Assembly: GCA_036661035.1 (NCBI GenBank)
Contig: JAVWZM010000062.1
Span: 1-13,215 of the forward strand
Length of the DNA: 13,215 nt
Origin: JAGPHI01 sp036661035
GTDB taxonomy: Bacteria; Bacillota; Clostridia; Oscillospirales; Ruminococcaceae
Direction of reading: 5' to 3'
Part shown: one piece after another, positions 6,028 through 13,215 of the stretch
How the letters are laid out: every line of letters starts with the position of its first letter
Numbering within the stretch: the stretch's first letter is position 1
Program-made: the position numbers and the translations under genes
Notes under the pieces: model-generated
What the model was told of the DNA's origin: nothing
The model's input: only the letters and a program-made list of their open reading frames with translations
Databases searched by the model: none

Positions 6028-6762
6028 ATGAAAACCGAAAATTTATACGAGCATTTAAGCACCAATGCGTACCCAGGGCGCGGCGTGCTTATTGGCAAAA
6101 GCGACGACGGGCAAAACGCCGTAATAGCGTATTTTATAATGGGGCGCAGCCAAAACAGCCGCAACCGCGTATTCACACCTAAGGCAGGCGGCATTATCAC
6201 CGAGGCGGCAGATCCTATTCTTTTGGAAGATCCGTCCTTAATTATTTACGCGCCTGTGCGTGTACTTGGCAACGCCACCATAGTAACAAACGGCGACCAA
6301 ACAGACACAATATACAAATACATGGAAAAGGGCAAAAGCTTTGTTAAGGCGTTGCGCACACGCCGCTTTGAGCCTGACGCGCCAAACTACACGCCGCGAA
6401 TATCGGGGCTTTTAAGGATATCTGACAGCACCATGAAATATAAGCTGTCCATACTTAAATGTGCAGACGAAAAGGGCGAAGGGTGCGAACGCTTTTTGTA
6501 CGAATATGACGAAGAGGCAAATGGCACAGGGCATTTAATACATACCTACCGCGAAAACGGCAACCCCATTCCCTCCTTTGAGGGTGAGCCATGCCGCGTA
6601 GCACTCAGCGGTAATATCGACGCTTTCGGCGAGGGCATTTGGCAAGCCTTAAACGAAGAAAACAAGGTTTCGCTTTTTGTGCGGTATATTTCCCTTGATA
6701 CAGGTAAAACCCAAGACCGCATTTATAATAAATATGAAAAAACGGAGGGCATTACATTATGA
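6028..6762 (+). CDS. purO: PurO-type IMP cyclohydrolase
   Basis: This 244-residue protein resembles the IMP cyclohydrolase family (IMP_cyclohyd) first characterised as PurO of methanogenic archaea, and unrelated to the cyclohydrolase domain of bifunctional PurH. It would close FAICAR to IMP, the last step. Supporting segments are the start NAYPGRGVLIGKS (13-25), the FIMGRSQNSRNRVF block (36-49) and the overall length, somewhat longer than the roughly 200-residue archaeal enzyme. Context supports this strongly: the next gene is an AICAR transformylase lacking the cyclohydrolase domain, and the two genes overlap by ATGA. A strong AAGGAGG (6014-6020) lies seven bases before ATG 6028. The assignment is from remembered family motifs and context, with no search run. 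Confidence 0.88.
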   Translation: MKTENLYEHLSTNAYPGRGVLIGKSDDGQNAVIAYFIMGRSQNSRNRVFTPKAGGIITEAADPILLEDPSLIIYAPVRVLGNATIVTNGDQTDTIYKYMEKGKSFVKALRTRRFEPDAPNYTPRISGLLRISDSTMKYKLSILKCADEKGEGCERFLYEYDEEANGTGHLIHTYRENGNPIPSFEGEPCRVALSGNIDAFGEGIWQALNEENKVSLFVRYISLDTGKTQDRIYNKYEKTEGITL

Positions 6763-7931
6763 GAGAGCTAGAGCTTAAATACGGCTGTAATCCTAACCAA
6801 AAGCCTGCACGCATATTTATGAAAAACGGCGAATTACCCGTGACCGTGCTAAACGGTAAACCCGGATATATTAATTTTTTAGACGCCCTTAACGCGTGGC
6901 AGCTTGTTAAAGAGCTGAAAACCGCCACAGGCATTGCCGCCGCCGCGTCTTTCAAGCACGTAAGCCCTGCAGGTGCGGCGCTTGGCTTGCCCCTTAGCGA
7001 CACCGAGGAACAAATGTATTTTGCAAAAGGCATCGCCACTTCGCCAATTGCCTGTGCATATGCACGCGCACGCGGTGCAGATCGTATGTCTAGCTTTGGG
7101 GATTGGATTGCCCTTTCGGATATTTGCGACGAAGCATGCGCCAAGGTAATACAGCACGAAGTAACAGACGGAATTATCGCGCCAGGCTACACGCCAAAGG
7201 CGCTTGAAATATTAAAAGCAAAGCGCAAGGGCGGCTATAATATTGTAGAGATAAACCCCGAATACACCCCAGAGCCAATTGAATGTAAGGACGTATACGG
7301 CATTACATTTGAGCAAGGGCGCAACAATTTTAAAGCCGACAGCACCACCCTTGCCAATATTGTTACCGCAAATAAGGCTCTTACAAGCGAGCAAAAGCGC
7401 GACTTGATTTTATGCCTTATCACGCTGAAATATACGCAGTCTAACTCCGTGTGCTTTGCGGCAAACGGGCAGATAATAGGCGTGGGCGCAGGGCAGCAAA
7501 GCCGCATACATTGCACACGCCTAGCCGGTAGCAAGGCGGATTTATGGCAACTACGCCACGCAGACAAAGTGCTTAACCTGCCGTTTTTAGAGAATATTGC
7601 GCGGCCTAACCGCGACAACGCCATAGATATCTACCTGTCGGAGGACGCAGAGGACGTAATCGGCGACGGCGTGTGGCAAAACACATTTACCGAAAAGCCT
7701 GAGCCATTTACATCTGCCGAAAAGAAAGCATACCTTGCAAAGGTGCGCGGCGTAGTGCTGGGCAGTGACGCGTTTTTCCCATTTGGCGATAATATCGAGC
7801 GCGCCCACAGAAGCGGCGTTGAGGCAATTGTACAGCCCGGCGGCTCTATCCGCGACGACGAAGTAATCGCCGCTTGCGATAAATACAACATTGCCATGGC
7901 GTTTAACGGCCTGCGCTTGTTCCACCACTAA
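6759..7931 (+). CDS. purH: Stand-alone AICAR transformylase (C-terminal PurH domain only)
   Basis: This 390-residue protein is the transformylase half of PurH; it formylates AICAR to FAICAR with 10-formyl-THF. Lys66-His67 in SFKHVSPAGAALG match the catalytic Lys266-His267 pair of the human bifunctional enzyme, offset by almost exactly the missing N-terminal 200 residues. Other family blocks are GAGQQSRIHCTRLAG, FPFGDNIERAHRSGVEAIVQ and the C-terminal MAFNGLRLFHH. The methylglyoxal-synthase-like IMP cyclohydrolase domain is absent rather than broken: the protein begins cleanly at ATG 6759 behind GGAGGG (6744-6749) and overlaps the PurO-type gene by 4 bp. The two genes together replace bifunctional PurH. 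Length is typical for the stand-alone clostridial form. Confidence 0.93.
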   Translation: MRELELKYGCNPNQKPARIFMKNGELPVTVLNGKPGYINFLDALNAWQLVKELKTATGIAAAASFKHVSPAGAALGLPLSDTEEQMYFAKGIATSPIACAYARARGADRMSSFGDWIALSDICDEACAKVIQHEVTDGIIAPGYTPKALEILKAKRKGGYNIVEINPEYTPEPIECKDVYGITFEQGRNNFKADSTTLANIVTANKALTSEQKRDLILCLITLKYTQSNSVCFAANGQIIGVGAGQQSRIHCTRLAGSKADLWQLRHADKVLNLPFLENIARPNRDNAIDIYLSEDAEDVIGDGVWQNTFTEKPEPFTSAEKKAYLAKVRGVVLGSDAFFPFGDNIERAHRSGVEAIVQPGGSIRDDEVIAACDKYNIAMAFNGLRLFHH

Positions 7932-7954
7932 TAAAAAGTACAAGGAGAAACAAA

Positions 7955-9241
7955 ATGAAAGTTCTGGTAGTAGGCTCCGGCGGCCGCGAACATGCTATTA
8001 TTAAAAAGCTGAAAAGCAACCCCACCATTACCGAGGTTTTTGCGGCACCGGGAAACGGCGGCATAAGCTTTGACGCCACCTGCATTGATATTAAGCCAAA
8101 CGAGCTTGATAAAATAGTAGATTTCTGCAAGCTGCAATCTATGGATTACGTGGTAGTAGCCCCCGACGAGCCACTGGTACTGGGGCTTGTAGACAAGCTT
8201 AGCGACGCAAATATCCCCTCTTTCGGCCCCACCGCCGCCGCCGCCGCCATTGAGGGCAGCAAGGTTTTCAGCAAAAATTTAATGAAAAAATATAAAATCC
8301 CCACGGCGGCATACGAAGTGTTTGATAGTGCCCATGCCGCCTGTGAATATATTAAAGCAAATACAAAATATCCCCTTGTGATTAAAGCTGACGGCTTGGC
8401 TCTTGGCAAAGGCGTGCTTATCTGTCAAAATGAAGAAGAAGCCCTCGCCGCCGTGCAAAGCATTATGCAGGATAAAAAATTCGGCGCGTCGGGTAACAGC
8501 ATTGTGATAGAAGAATTTCTTGTGGGCGTTGAGGTTTCTGTGCTATGCTTTACAGACGGCAAAACCATGGTGCCAATGGTAAGTAGCATGGACCACAAGC
8601 GTGCATTAGACGGCGACAAAGGGCTTAATACCGGCGGAATGGGTGCCATTGCACCAAACCCTTTTTACACCGAGGATTTGGCAAAATCCTGCATGCAGCG
8701 CATTTTTATTCCCACCATGAACGCAATGAACGAGGAAAACCGACGCTTTAGAGGCTGCCTTTATTTTGGGCTGATTTTAACCACCACAGGGCCTAAGGTA
8801 ATAGAATATAACTGCCGCTTTGGCGACCCCGAAACGCAAGTGGTATTGCCGCTTTTGGAAAGCGATTTATTCACTGTAATGCAAGCGGTATCAAGCGGCA
8901 AGCTTGCAAACGTTGAAGTGAAATTCAGCGATAAAAAAAGCGCATGCGTAATACTTGCAAGCAAAGGATATCCTGAAAAATACGAAGTGGATAAGCGCAT
9001 TACAGGCCTTGTAAGCGGCGAAGTGCGCGGCGTAGCAGGCACCTGTGCATATCACGCAGGCACTCGCCTTTTGGGCCGCGAGCTACTTACGTCAGGGGGG
9101 CGCGTCCTTGGCATTACCGCCATTGCAAGCACCTTGCCGCAAGCAATAGAAAATGCATATGCCGCCGCTAACACCGTAAGCTTTGATGGCATGCACATGC
9201 GCACAGATATAGGAAAATTAGCATTAAAAGCAAGAGTATAG
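7955..9241 (+). CDS. purD: PurD, phosphoribosylamine-glycine ligase
   Basis: This 428-residue ATP-grasp enzyme joins glycine to phosphoribosylamine to make GAR, step 2. It has the N-domain signature VLVVGSGGREHAI (3-15), the APGNGG loop (31-36), the ATP-grasp lid region VIKADGLALGKGV (142-154), MDHKRALDGDKGLNTGGMG (212-230) and the metal-binding NCRFGDPETQ (286-295). The length is normal. AAGGAG (7942-7947) lies seven bases before ATG 7955, 23 bp after purH. The TAG stop supplies the first G of the GGAGGG site used by purL. Confidence 0.97.
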   Translation: MKVLVVGSGGREHAIIKKLKSNPTITEVFAAPGNGGISFDATCIDIKPNELDKIVDFCKLQSMDYVVVAPDEPLVLGLVDKLSDANIPSFGPTAAAAAIEGSKVFSKNLMKKYKIPTAAYEVFDSAHAACEYIKANTKYPLVIKADGLALGKGVLICQNEEEALAAVQSIMQDKKFGASGNSIVIEEFLVGVEVSVLCFTDGKTMVPMVSSMDHKRALDGDKGLNTGGMGAIAPNPFYTEDLAKSCMQRIFIPTMNAMNEENRRFRGCLYFGLILTTTGPKVIEYNCRFGDPETQVVLPLLESDLFTVMQAVSSGKLANVEVKFSDKKSACVILASKGYPEKYEVDKRITGLVSGEVRGVAGTCAYHAGTRLLGRELLTSGGRVLGITAIASTLPQAIENAYAAANTVSFDGMHMRTDIGKLALKARV

Positions 9242-9250
9242 GAGGGCGAA

Positions 9251-12200
9251 ATGTCAGTTTATAGAATTTACGCAGAAAAAAAAGCACCTTTTGCTGTAGA
9301 GGCAAAGGGCATATTATCCGAGCTACGTGAGCTTTTAGGAATAAAATCTATCAATTCTCTGCGCCTATTTAACAGATACGATGTAGAGGGCATAGACGAA
9401 ACGCTGTTTTGCGAATGTGTAAGCACTGTTTTCAGCGAGCCTCAATTGGACGACACCTACAATGAGCTGCCTAAAACCGATGGCACTGTGTTCGCCATAG
9501 AATACCTGCCGGGCCAGTTCGACCAGCGCGCCGAATCTGCCGCCGAATGTATACAGCTTATTAGCTGCAAAGAGCGGCCTATAGTGCAGTCTGCCAGAGT
9601 ATTTGTGCTTGAGGGTGCTTTATCCGAGGGCGATATTGCGGCTGTGAAAAAATATTTAATCAACCCTGTAGAAGCGCGCGAGGCAAGCCTTAGCATAAAA
9701 GAAAGCCTTGCGTCAAACTACGCTGTGCCGCCTAGAGTGGCTGTACTTACAGGCTTTTGCGCCCTTGACAAGGCAGGGCTTACGGCCTTTGTAGATGAAT
9801 ATGCTCTTGCTATGGACGCCGAGGATATCGCATTTTGCCAACAATATTTCATAGGCGAAAAGCGCGAGCCAACCCTTACCGAAATACGCATGCTGGACAC
9901 ATATTGGAGCGACCATTGCCGCCACACAACATTTGGCACGGTGATAGACAGCGCAGATATCAAAGACGAAAATGTGAAATCCGCATACGAAATGTATCTT
10001 GATTTACGAAAAGAAGTGCATGTTGGCAAAACAAAACCAATCTGCCTTATGGATTTAGCCACCATTGGCGCAAAATATCTTAAAAAGCAAGGTGTGCTTA
10101 AAAATCTGGACGAGTCCGATGAAATTAACGCTTGCAGTGTGCGCATTACAGTGGATAACGACGGGCAAGACGAGGACTGGCTGCTTTTATTTAAAAACGA
10201 AACTCATAATCACCCCACGGAAATAGAGCCTTTCGGCGGTGCCGCCACCTGCATAGGCGGTGCGATACGTGACCCATTGGCAAACCGCGGCTATGTGTAT
10301 CAGGCAATGCGCGTTACAGGGGCGGCAAACCCCTTGGCGGCAGTGGGCGAAACGCTAAAGGGCAAGCTGCCTCAGCGCAAGCTTGTTACCACGGCGGCGG
10401 CAGGATATTCTTCTTACGGCAACCAAATAGGCCTTGCCACGGGCATGGTAGACGAAATATATCACCCGGGCTACATGGCAAAGCGCATGGAGATAGGCGC
10501 GGTAGTTGGCGCAGTGCCCGAGGCAAATGTGCGCAGAGAAGAGCCACTTGCAGGCGACATTGTGGTGCTGCTCGGCGGACGCACAGGGCGTGACGGCTGC
10601 GGCGGCGCAACAGGCTCCTCTAAGGCGCACAAGCTAGACAGCCTTGAGGAATGTGGTGCCGAGGTGCAAAAGGGCAACGCCCCTGTAGAACGCAAATTAC
10701 AACGGTTATTCCGTCAAAAAGACGTAACCCTAATGATTAAACGTTGTAACGATTTTGGCGCAGGCGGCGTATCTGTGGCAATAGGTGAGCTTGCCGACGG
10801 CCTTGTGATAGATTTAGACGCTGTACCTAAAAAATATGATGGCCTTGACGGTACAGAGCTTGCCATATCCGAAAGCCAAGAGCGCATGGCTGTGGTAATT
10901 GAAGGAAAAGACAGAGCGCGGTTTATCCAAATGGCAAATGCTGAAAACCTTGAAGCGACCGTTGTTGCTGTAATTACAAAAGAGCCTCGCCTTGTTATGA
11001 AATGGCGCGGCGAAAAAATAGTGGATATTTCACGCGAATTTATCAGCTCCAACGGCGCGGCAAAGCATATTGACGCCGAGGTGCAAAAGGGAAATATGCC
11101 AAGCGCAAGTATGCCAAGTGGCACTCTTGAAGCCATGCTTAAAGAGCAAATGAGCCGCCTTAATATTTGCAGTAAAAAAGGGCTTTCTCAACGTTTCGAC
11201 AGCACCATAGGCGCAGGCACTGTGCTGATGCCCTTTGGCGGCAAAACCCAGCTTACGCCGATACAGGCAATGGCGGCAAAGCTGCCTGTAATGGGCGAAA
11301 CCACCACCTGCTCCGGCATGGCGTGGGGCTTTAACCCTCTTATCAGCGAGGAAAGCCCATATTATGGCGCATATCTTGCCGTTATCGAAAGCGTGGCGAA
11401 GCTTGTAGCAACAGGCTTTAGCGCAAAAAATGCTTATCTCACCTTTCAAGAATACTTTGAGCGTCTTGGCAAAGAGCCGCTGCGCTGGGGCAAGCCCCTT
11501 GCAAGCCTGCTTGGTGCGCTAAAAGCACAGGTAGATTTAGGCGTGGCCGCAATAGGCGGTAAGGACTCTATGTCAGGCTCCTTTGAAAAGCTTGATGTGC
11601 CGCCTACTCTTGTGTCTTTTGCTATATCTCACGGCAAAACAGATAATGTAATAAGCCCCGAATTTAAGCTGCCCATAAGCAAGCTTGTTTTGCTAAAGCC
11701 CAGCTACGAAAATAATTTGCCTACAGCAAAAAGCCTAAATGCAATATTTGCAACTGTGGAAAAGCTGATTTGTGATAAAAAGGTGCTGTCTGCATATACA
11801 ATCGGCGTAGGCGGCATAGCCGAAGCTTTATGCAAAATGGCAATGGGCAACCGAGTTGGCGTAAAGCTGAATGGCAATATTACGGCTGAGGATTTATTCG
11901 CGTACAATTACGGCGCATTTATATTGGAGCTTATGGACGACGAAGATATCGGCATAGAAATTGGCGAAACCACGAGCAAATATATCTTTTCTGCTCTTGG
12001 CGAAACAGCCGATATGGATAAAGTGCAAGTGGCATACGAAGGCAAGCTTGAAAGCGTATTTCCTTGCAATACAGACGGATGTGGCAATGTGCAAGCAGTA
12101 GAATATAAAGCCAAAATGCGCATATTCCCTGCCGTTGGCTGTGCAAAGCCACATGCCCTAGTGCCTGTTTTCCCCGGTACAAACTGCGAATACGACACAG

Positions 12201-12946
12201 TACGCGCCCTAAAACGTGCCGGTGCAAAGGCAGATACCTTTATTGTAAACAATCTTTCCCCTAAAATGGTAGAGGAAAGCGCGGCGGCTCTTGCAAAGCT
12301 TATCGCAAAAAGCCAGATTATTGTACTTCCGGGAGGCTTTTCCGGTGGTGACGAGCCGGACGGCAGCGCAAAATTTATTACTTCACTTTTCCGCAACCCT
12401 GCCATTGCCGAGGCCGTTCACGAGCTTTTATATAAGCGCGACGGGCTGATGCTTGGCATTTGCAACGGCTTTCAGGCGCTTATAAAGTTAGGGCTTTTGC
12501 CGGCAGGCAAGATAATGTCCACTACTGCCGATTGTCCAACCCTTACTTTTAACACTATCCACCGCCACCAAAGCGGATTAGTGCGCACACGCATAGCGTC
12601 AGATTTATCCCCATGGCTGCAATATACCGAGCCGGGCGATGTGCATACCGTTGCCATAAGCCACGGCGAGGGGCGTTTTGTAGCAAGCGACGAAACCATA
12701 GCCTCGCTTATCAAAAATGGGCAAATAGCAACCCAGTATGTAGATTTAAGCGGCACGCCAACCATGGATATCCGCCACAATCCAAACGGCAGTATGCTTG
12801 CCATAGAGGGCATCACCTCCCCCGACGGCAGAGTGCTTGGCAAAATGGGGCATACCGAGCGCAGCGGCAATAATTTATACAAAAACGTAGACGGCGATAA
12901 ATATCAAAGGCTCTTTGAGGGCGGCGTAGATTACTTTAAAATATAG
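9251..12946 (+). CDS. purL: PurL, FGAM synthase with fused glutaminase
   Basis: This 1231-residue protein combines the roles of PurS, PurL and PurQ of Bacillus: it turns FGAR, glutamine and ATP into FGAM, step 4. Residues 1 to about 150 are the PurS-like domain. The linker carries HCRHTTF (222-228). The two AIR-synthetase-like halves include NETHNHPTEIEPFGGAATC (316-334), GRDGCGGATGSS (447-458) and IGGKDSMSGSFE (768-779). The class I glutaminase domain runs from about 968 to the end, with PGTNCEYD, LPGGFSGGDE (1026-1035), Cys1071 in GICNGFQ, and His1201/Glu1203 in KMGHTERS completing the triad; most relatives read PHPER there. It is shorter than the roughly 1295-residue E. coli enzyme and fits the clostridial fused type. 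GGAGGG (9241-9246) is four bases from ATG 9251. It is the last gene before the terminator. Confidence 0.97.
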   Translation: MSVYRIYAEKKAPFAVEAKGILSELRELLGIKSINSLRLFNRYDVEGIDETLFCECVSTVFSEPQLDDTYNELPKTDGTVFAIEYLPGQFDQRAESAAECIQLISCKERPIVQSARVFVLEGALSEGDIAAVKKYLINPVEAREASLSIKESLASNYAVPPRVAVLTGFCALDKAGLTAFVDEYALAMDAEDIAFCQQYFIGEKREPTLTEIRMLDTYWSDHCRHTTFGTVIDSADIKDENVKSAYEMYLDLRKEVHVGKTKPICLMDLATIGAKYLKKQGVLKNLDESDEINACSVRITVDNDGQDEDWLLLFKNETHNHPTEIEPFGGAATCIGGAIRDPLANRGYVYQAMRVTGAANPLAAVGETLKGKLPQRKLVTTAAAGYSSYGNQIGLATGMVDEIYHPGYMAKRMEIGAVVGAVPEANVRREEPLAGDIVVLLGGRTGRDGCGGATGSSKAHKLDSLEECGAEVQKGNAPVERKLQRLFRQKDVTLMIKRCNDFGAGGVSVAIGELADGLVIDLDAVPKKYDGLDGTELAISESQERMAVVIEGKDRARFIQMANAENLEATVVAVITKEPRLVMKWRGEKIVDISREFISSNGAAKHIDAEVQKGNMPSASMPSGTLEAMLKEQMSRLNICSKKGLSQRFDSTIGAGTVLMPFGGKTQLTPIQAMAAKLPVMGETTTCSGMAWGFNPLISEESPYYGAYLAVIESVAKLVATGFSAKNAYLTFQEYFERLGKEPLRWGKPLASLLGALKAQVDLGVAAIGGKDSMSGSFEKLDVPPTLVSFAISHGKTDNVISPEFKLPISKLVLLKPSYENNLPTAKSLNAIFATVEKLICDKKVLSAYTIGVGGIAEALCKMAMGNRVGVKLNGNITAEDLFAYNYGAFILELMDDEDIGIEIGETTSKYIFSALGETADMDKVQVAYEGKLESVFPCNTDGCGNVQAVEYKAKMRIFPAVGCAKPHALVPVFPGTNCEYDTVRALKRAGAKADTFIVNNLSPKMVEESAAALAKLIAKSQIIVLPGGFSGGDEPDGSAKFITSLFRNPAIAEAVHELLYKRDGLMLGICNGFQALIKLGLLPAGKIMSTTADCPTLTFNTIHRHQSGLVRTRIASDLSPWLQYTEPGDVHTVAISHGEGRFVASDETIASLIKNGQIATQYVDLSGTPTMDIRHNPNGSMLAIEGITSPDGRVLGKMGHTERSGNNLYKNVDGDKYQRLFEGGVDYFKI

Positions 12947-12957
12947 CTGTAAATTCC

Positions 12958-12990
12958 AAAACAGGGGCTGATTTATTCAGCCCCTGTTTT
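12958..12990 (+). terminator. Rho-independent terminator of the purine operon
   Basis: AAAACAGGGGCTGA (12958-12971) pairs perfectly over 14 bp with TCAGCCCCTGTTTT (12977-12990) around TTTAT, 11 bases after the purL stop. With A-runs and T-runs on either side it could work in both directions. Confidence 0.93.
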
Positions 12991-12995
12991 ATATC

Positions 12996-13159
12996 GCAAT
13001 GTAACTTCGTTCCGCGCCCTCAGCAGGGGCATTGCAGTTTATCTGCATTTTGCAATCTCCGTAGGGGCGGCGGCTCTGCTCCGCCCGTTGGGGTTTTGCA
13101 ATGTTATTGCATTTTGCAATCTAACTGCACTCCACACCCTCTGTAGGGGCGGTGGCTCT
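12996..13159. repeat. Mosaic intergenic repeat, three related units
   Basis: Unit 1 (12996-13030) and unit 3 (13116-13150) align without gaps over 35 bases, from GCAAT to AGGGGC, with about eight differences. Unit 2 (13052-13087) keeps GCAATCT and GTAGGGGCGG but lacks the middle. TGCATTTTGCAATCT is exact at 13044-13058 and 13108-13122. GTAGGGGCGGCGGCTCT (13061-13077) and GTAGGGGCGGTGGCTCT (13143-13159) differ at one base. Unit 2 forms a GGGCGG/CCGCCC hairpin (13065-13070 with 13081-13086). I recall GTAGGGGCGG...CCGCCCG elements as common dispersed repeats in gut Clostridia, but have not checked. There is no coding potential. Confidence 0.75.
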
Positions 13160-13215
13160 TGTCAAGTATGAGATGGTTTACACTTTGTCCGGGGAGATGG
13201 TTTACAACTTTTGGC
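13160..13215. mobile_element. Probable terminal end of an insertion sequence (partial)
   Basis: The repeat unit ending GGCTCT at 13159 is cut off where its sister copy at 13077 continues GCTCCGCCCG; here TGTCAAGTATG begins instead. Within the next 50 bases GAGATGGTTTACA occurs twice (13170-13182 and 13194-13206, 24 bp apart). An end starting TGT with tandem subterminal repeats suits transposase-binding sites of IS21- or IS481-like elements. No transposase is in the window, so the family is a guess. Confidence 0.55.

Noticed and set aside
12996..13159. CRISPR array in the repeat tract
   Set aside because: There are only three imperfect units with unequal spacing and internal deletions, shared sequence in the 'spacers', and no cas genes.

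Overview
The window holds an almost complete de novo purine (IMP) biosynthesis operon on the + strand, 2084 to 12990, with one sulfatase gene transcribed away from it on the - strand, 176 to 1645. The likely source is a Clostridia-class Firmicute, probably a gut-type anaerobe of the Oscillospirales/Eubacteriales group. The evidence is strong AAGGAG-type ribosome binding sites, a Bacillus-type PurF with propeptide and 4Fe-4S cysteines, a single long PurL with fused glutaminase of the clostridial kind, and PurH split into a stand-alone AICAR transformylase plus a PurO-type IMP cyclohydrolase. The taxon is inferred from gene content only.

Layout. 1-175: palindromic non-coding DNA at the window edge. 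176-1645: Cys-type sulfatase, - strand. 1646-2083: AT-rich intergenic region with two terminator-like hairpins on the + strand, a 13-bp direct repeat and candidate promoters. 2084-2314: operon leader, containing a 45-codon ORF behind an AGGAGG site whose stop codon is the first part of a Rho-independent terminator stem, then purE. 2315-12946: purE, a 110-bp gap with a perfect hairpin, then purF-purM-purN-purO-purH(C-terminal domain)-purD-purL, tightly packed and in places overlapping. 12958-12990: strong terminator. 12996-13159: mosaic intergenic repeats. 13160-13215: apparent end of an insertion sequence that interrupts one repeat copy and runs off the window.

How the genes work together. 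PurF makes phosphoribosylamine, PurD makes GAR, PurN formylates it, PurL (with its own glutaminase) makes FGAM, PurM closes the AIR ring and PurE delivers the carboxylated AIR. The next two steps (purC, purB), and purK if PurE needs it, are not here and must be encoded elsewhere. The AICAR transformylase and the PurO-type cyclohydrolase then finish IMP. I see no purine, PRPP or THF riboswitch. The leader ORF plus terminator is the best candidate for the operon's control and the most interesting part of the window. Apart from it, the region is ordinary metabolism.
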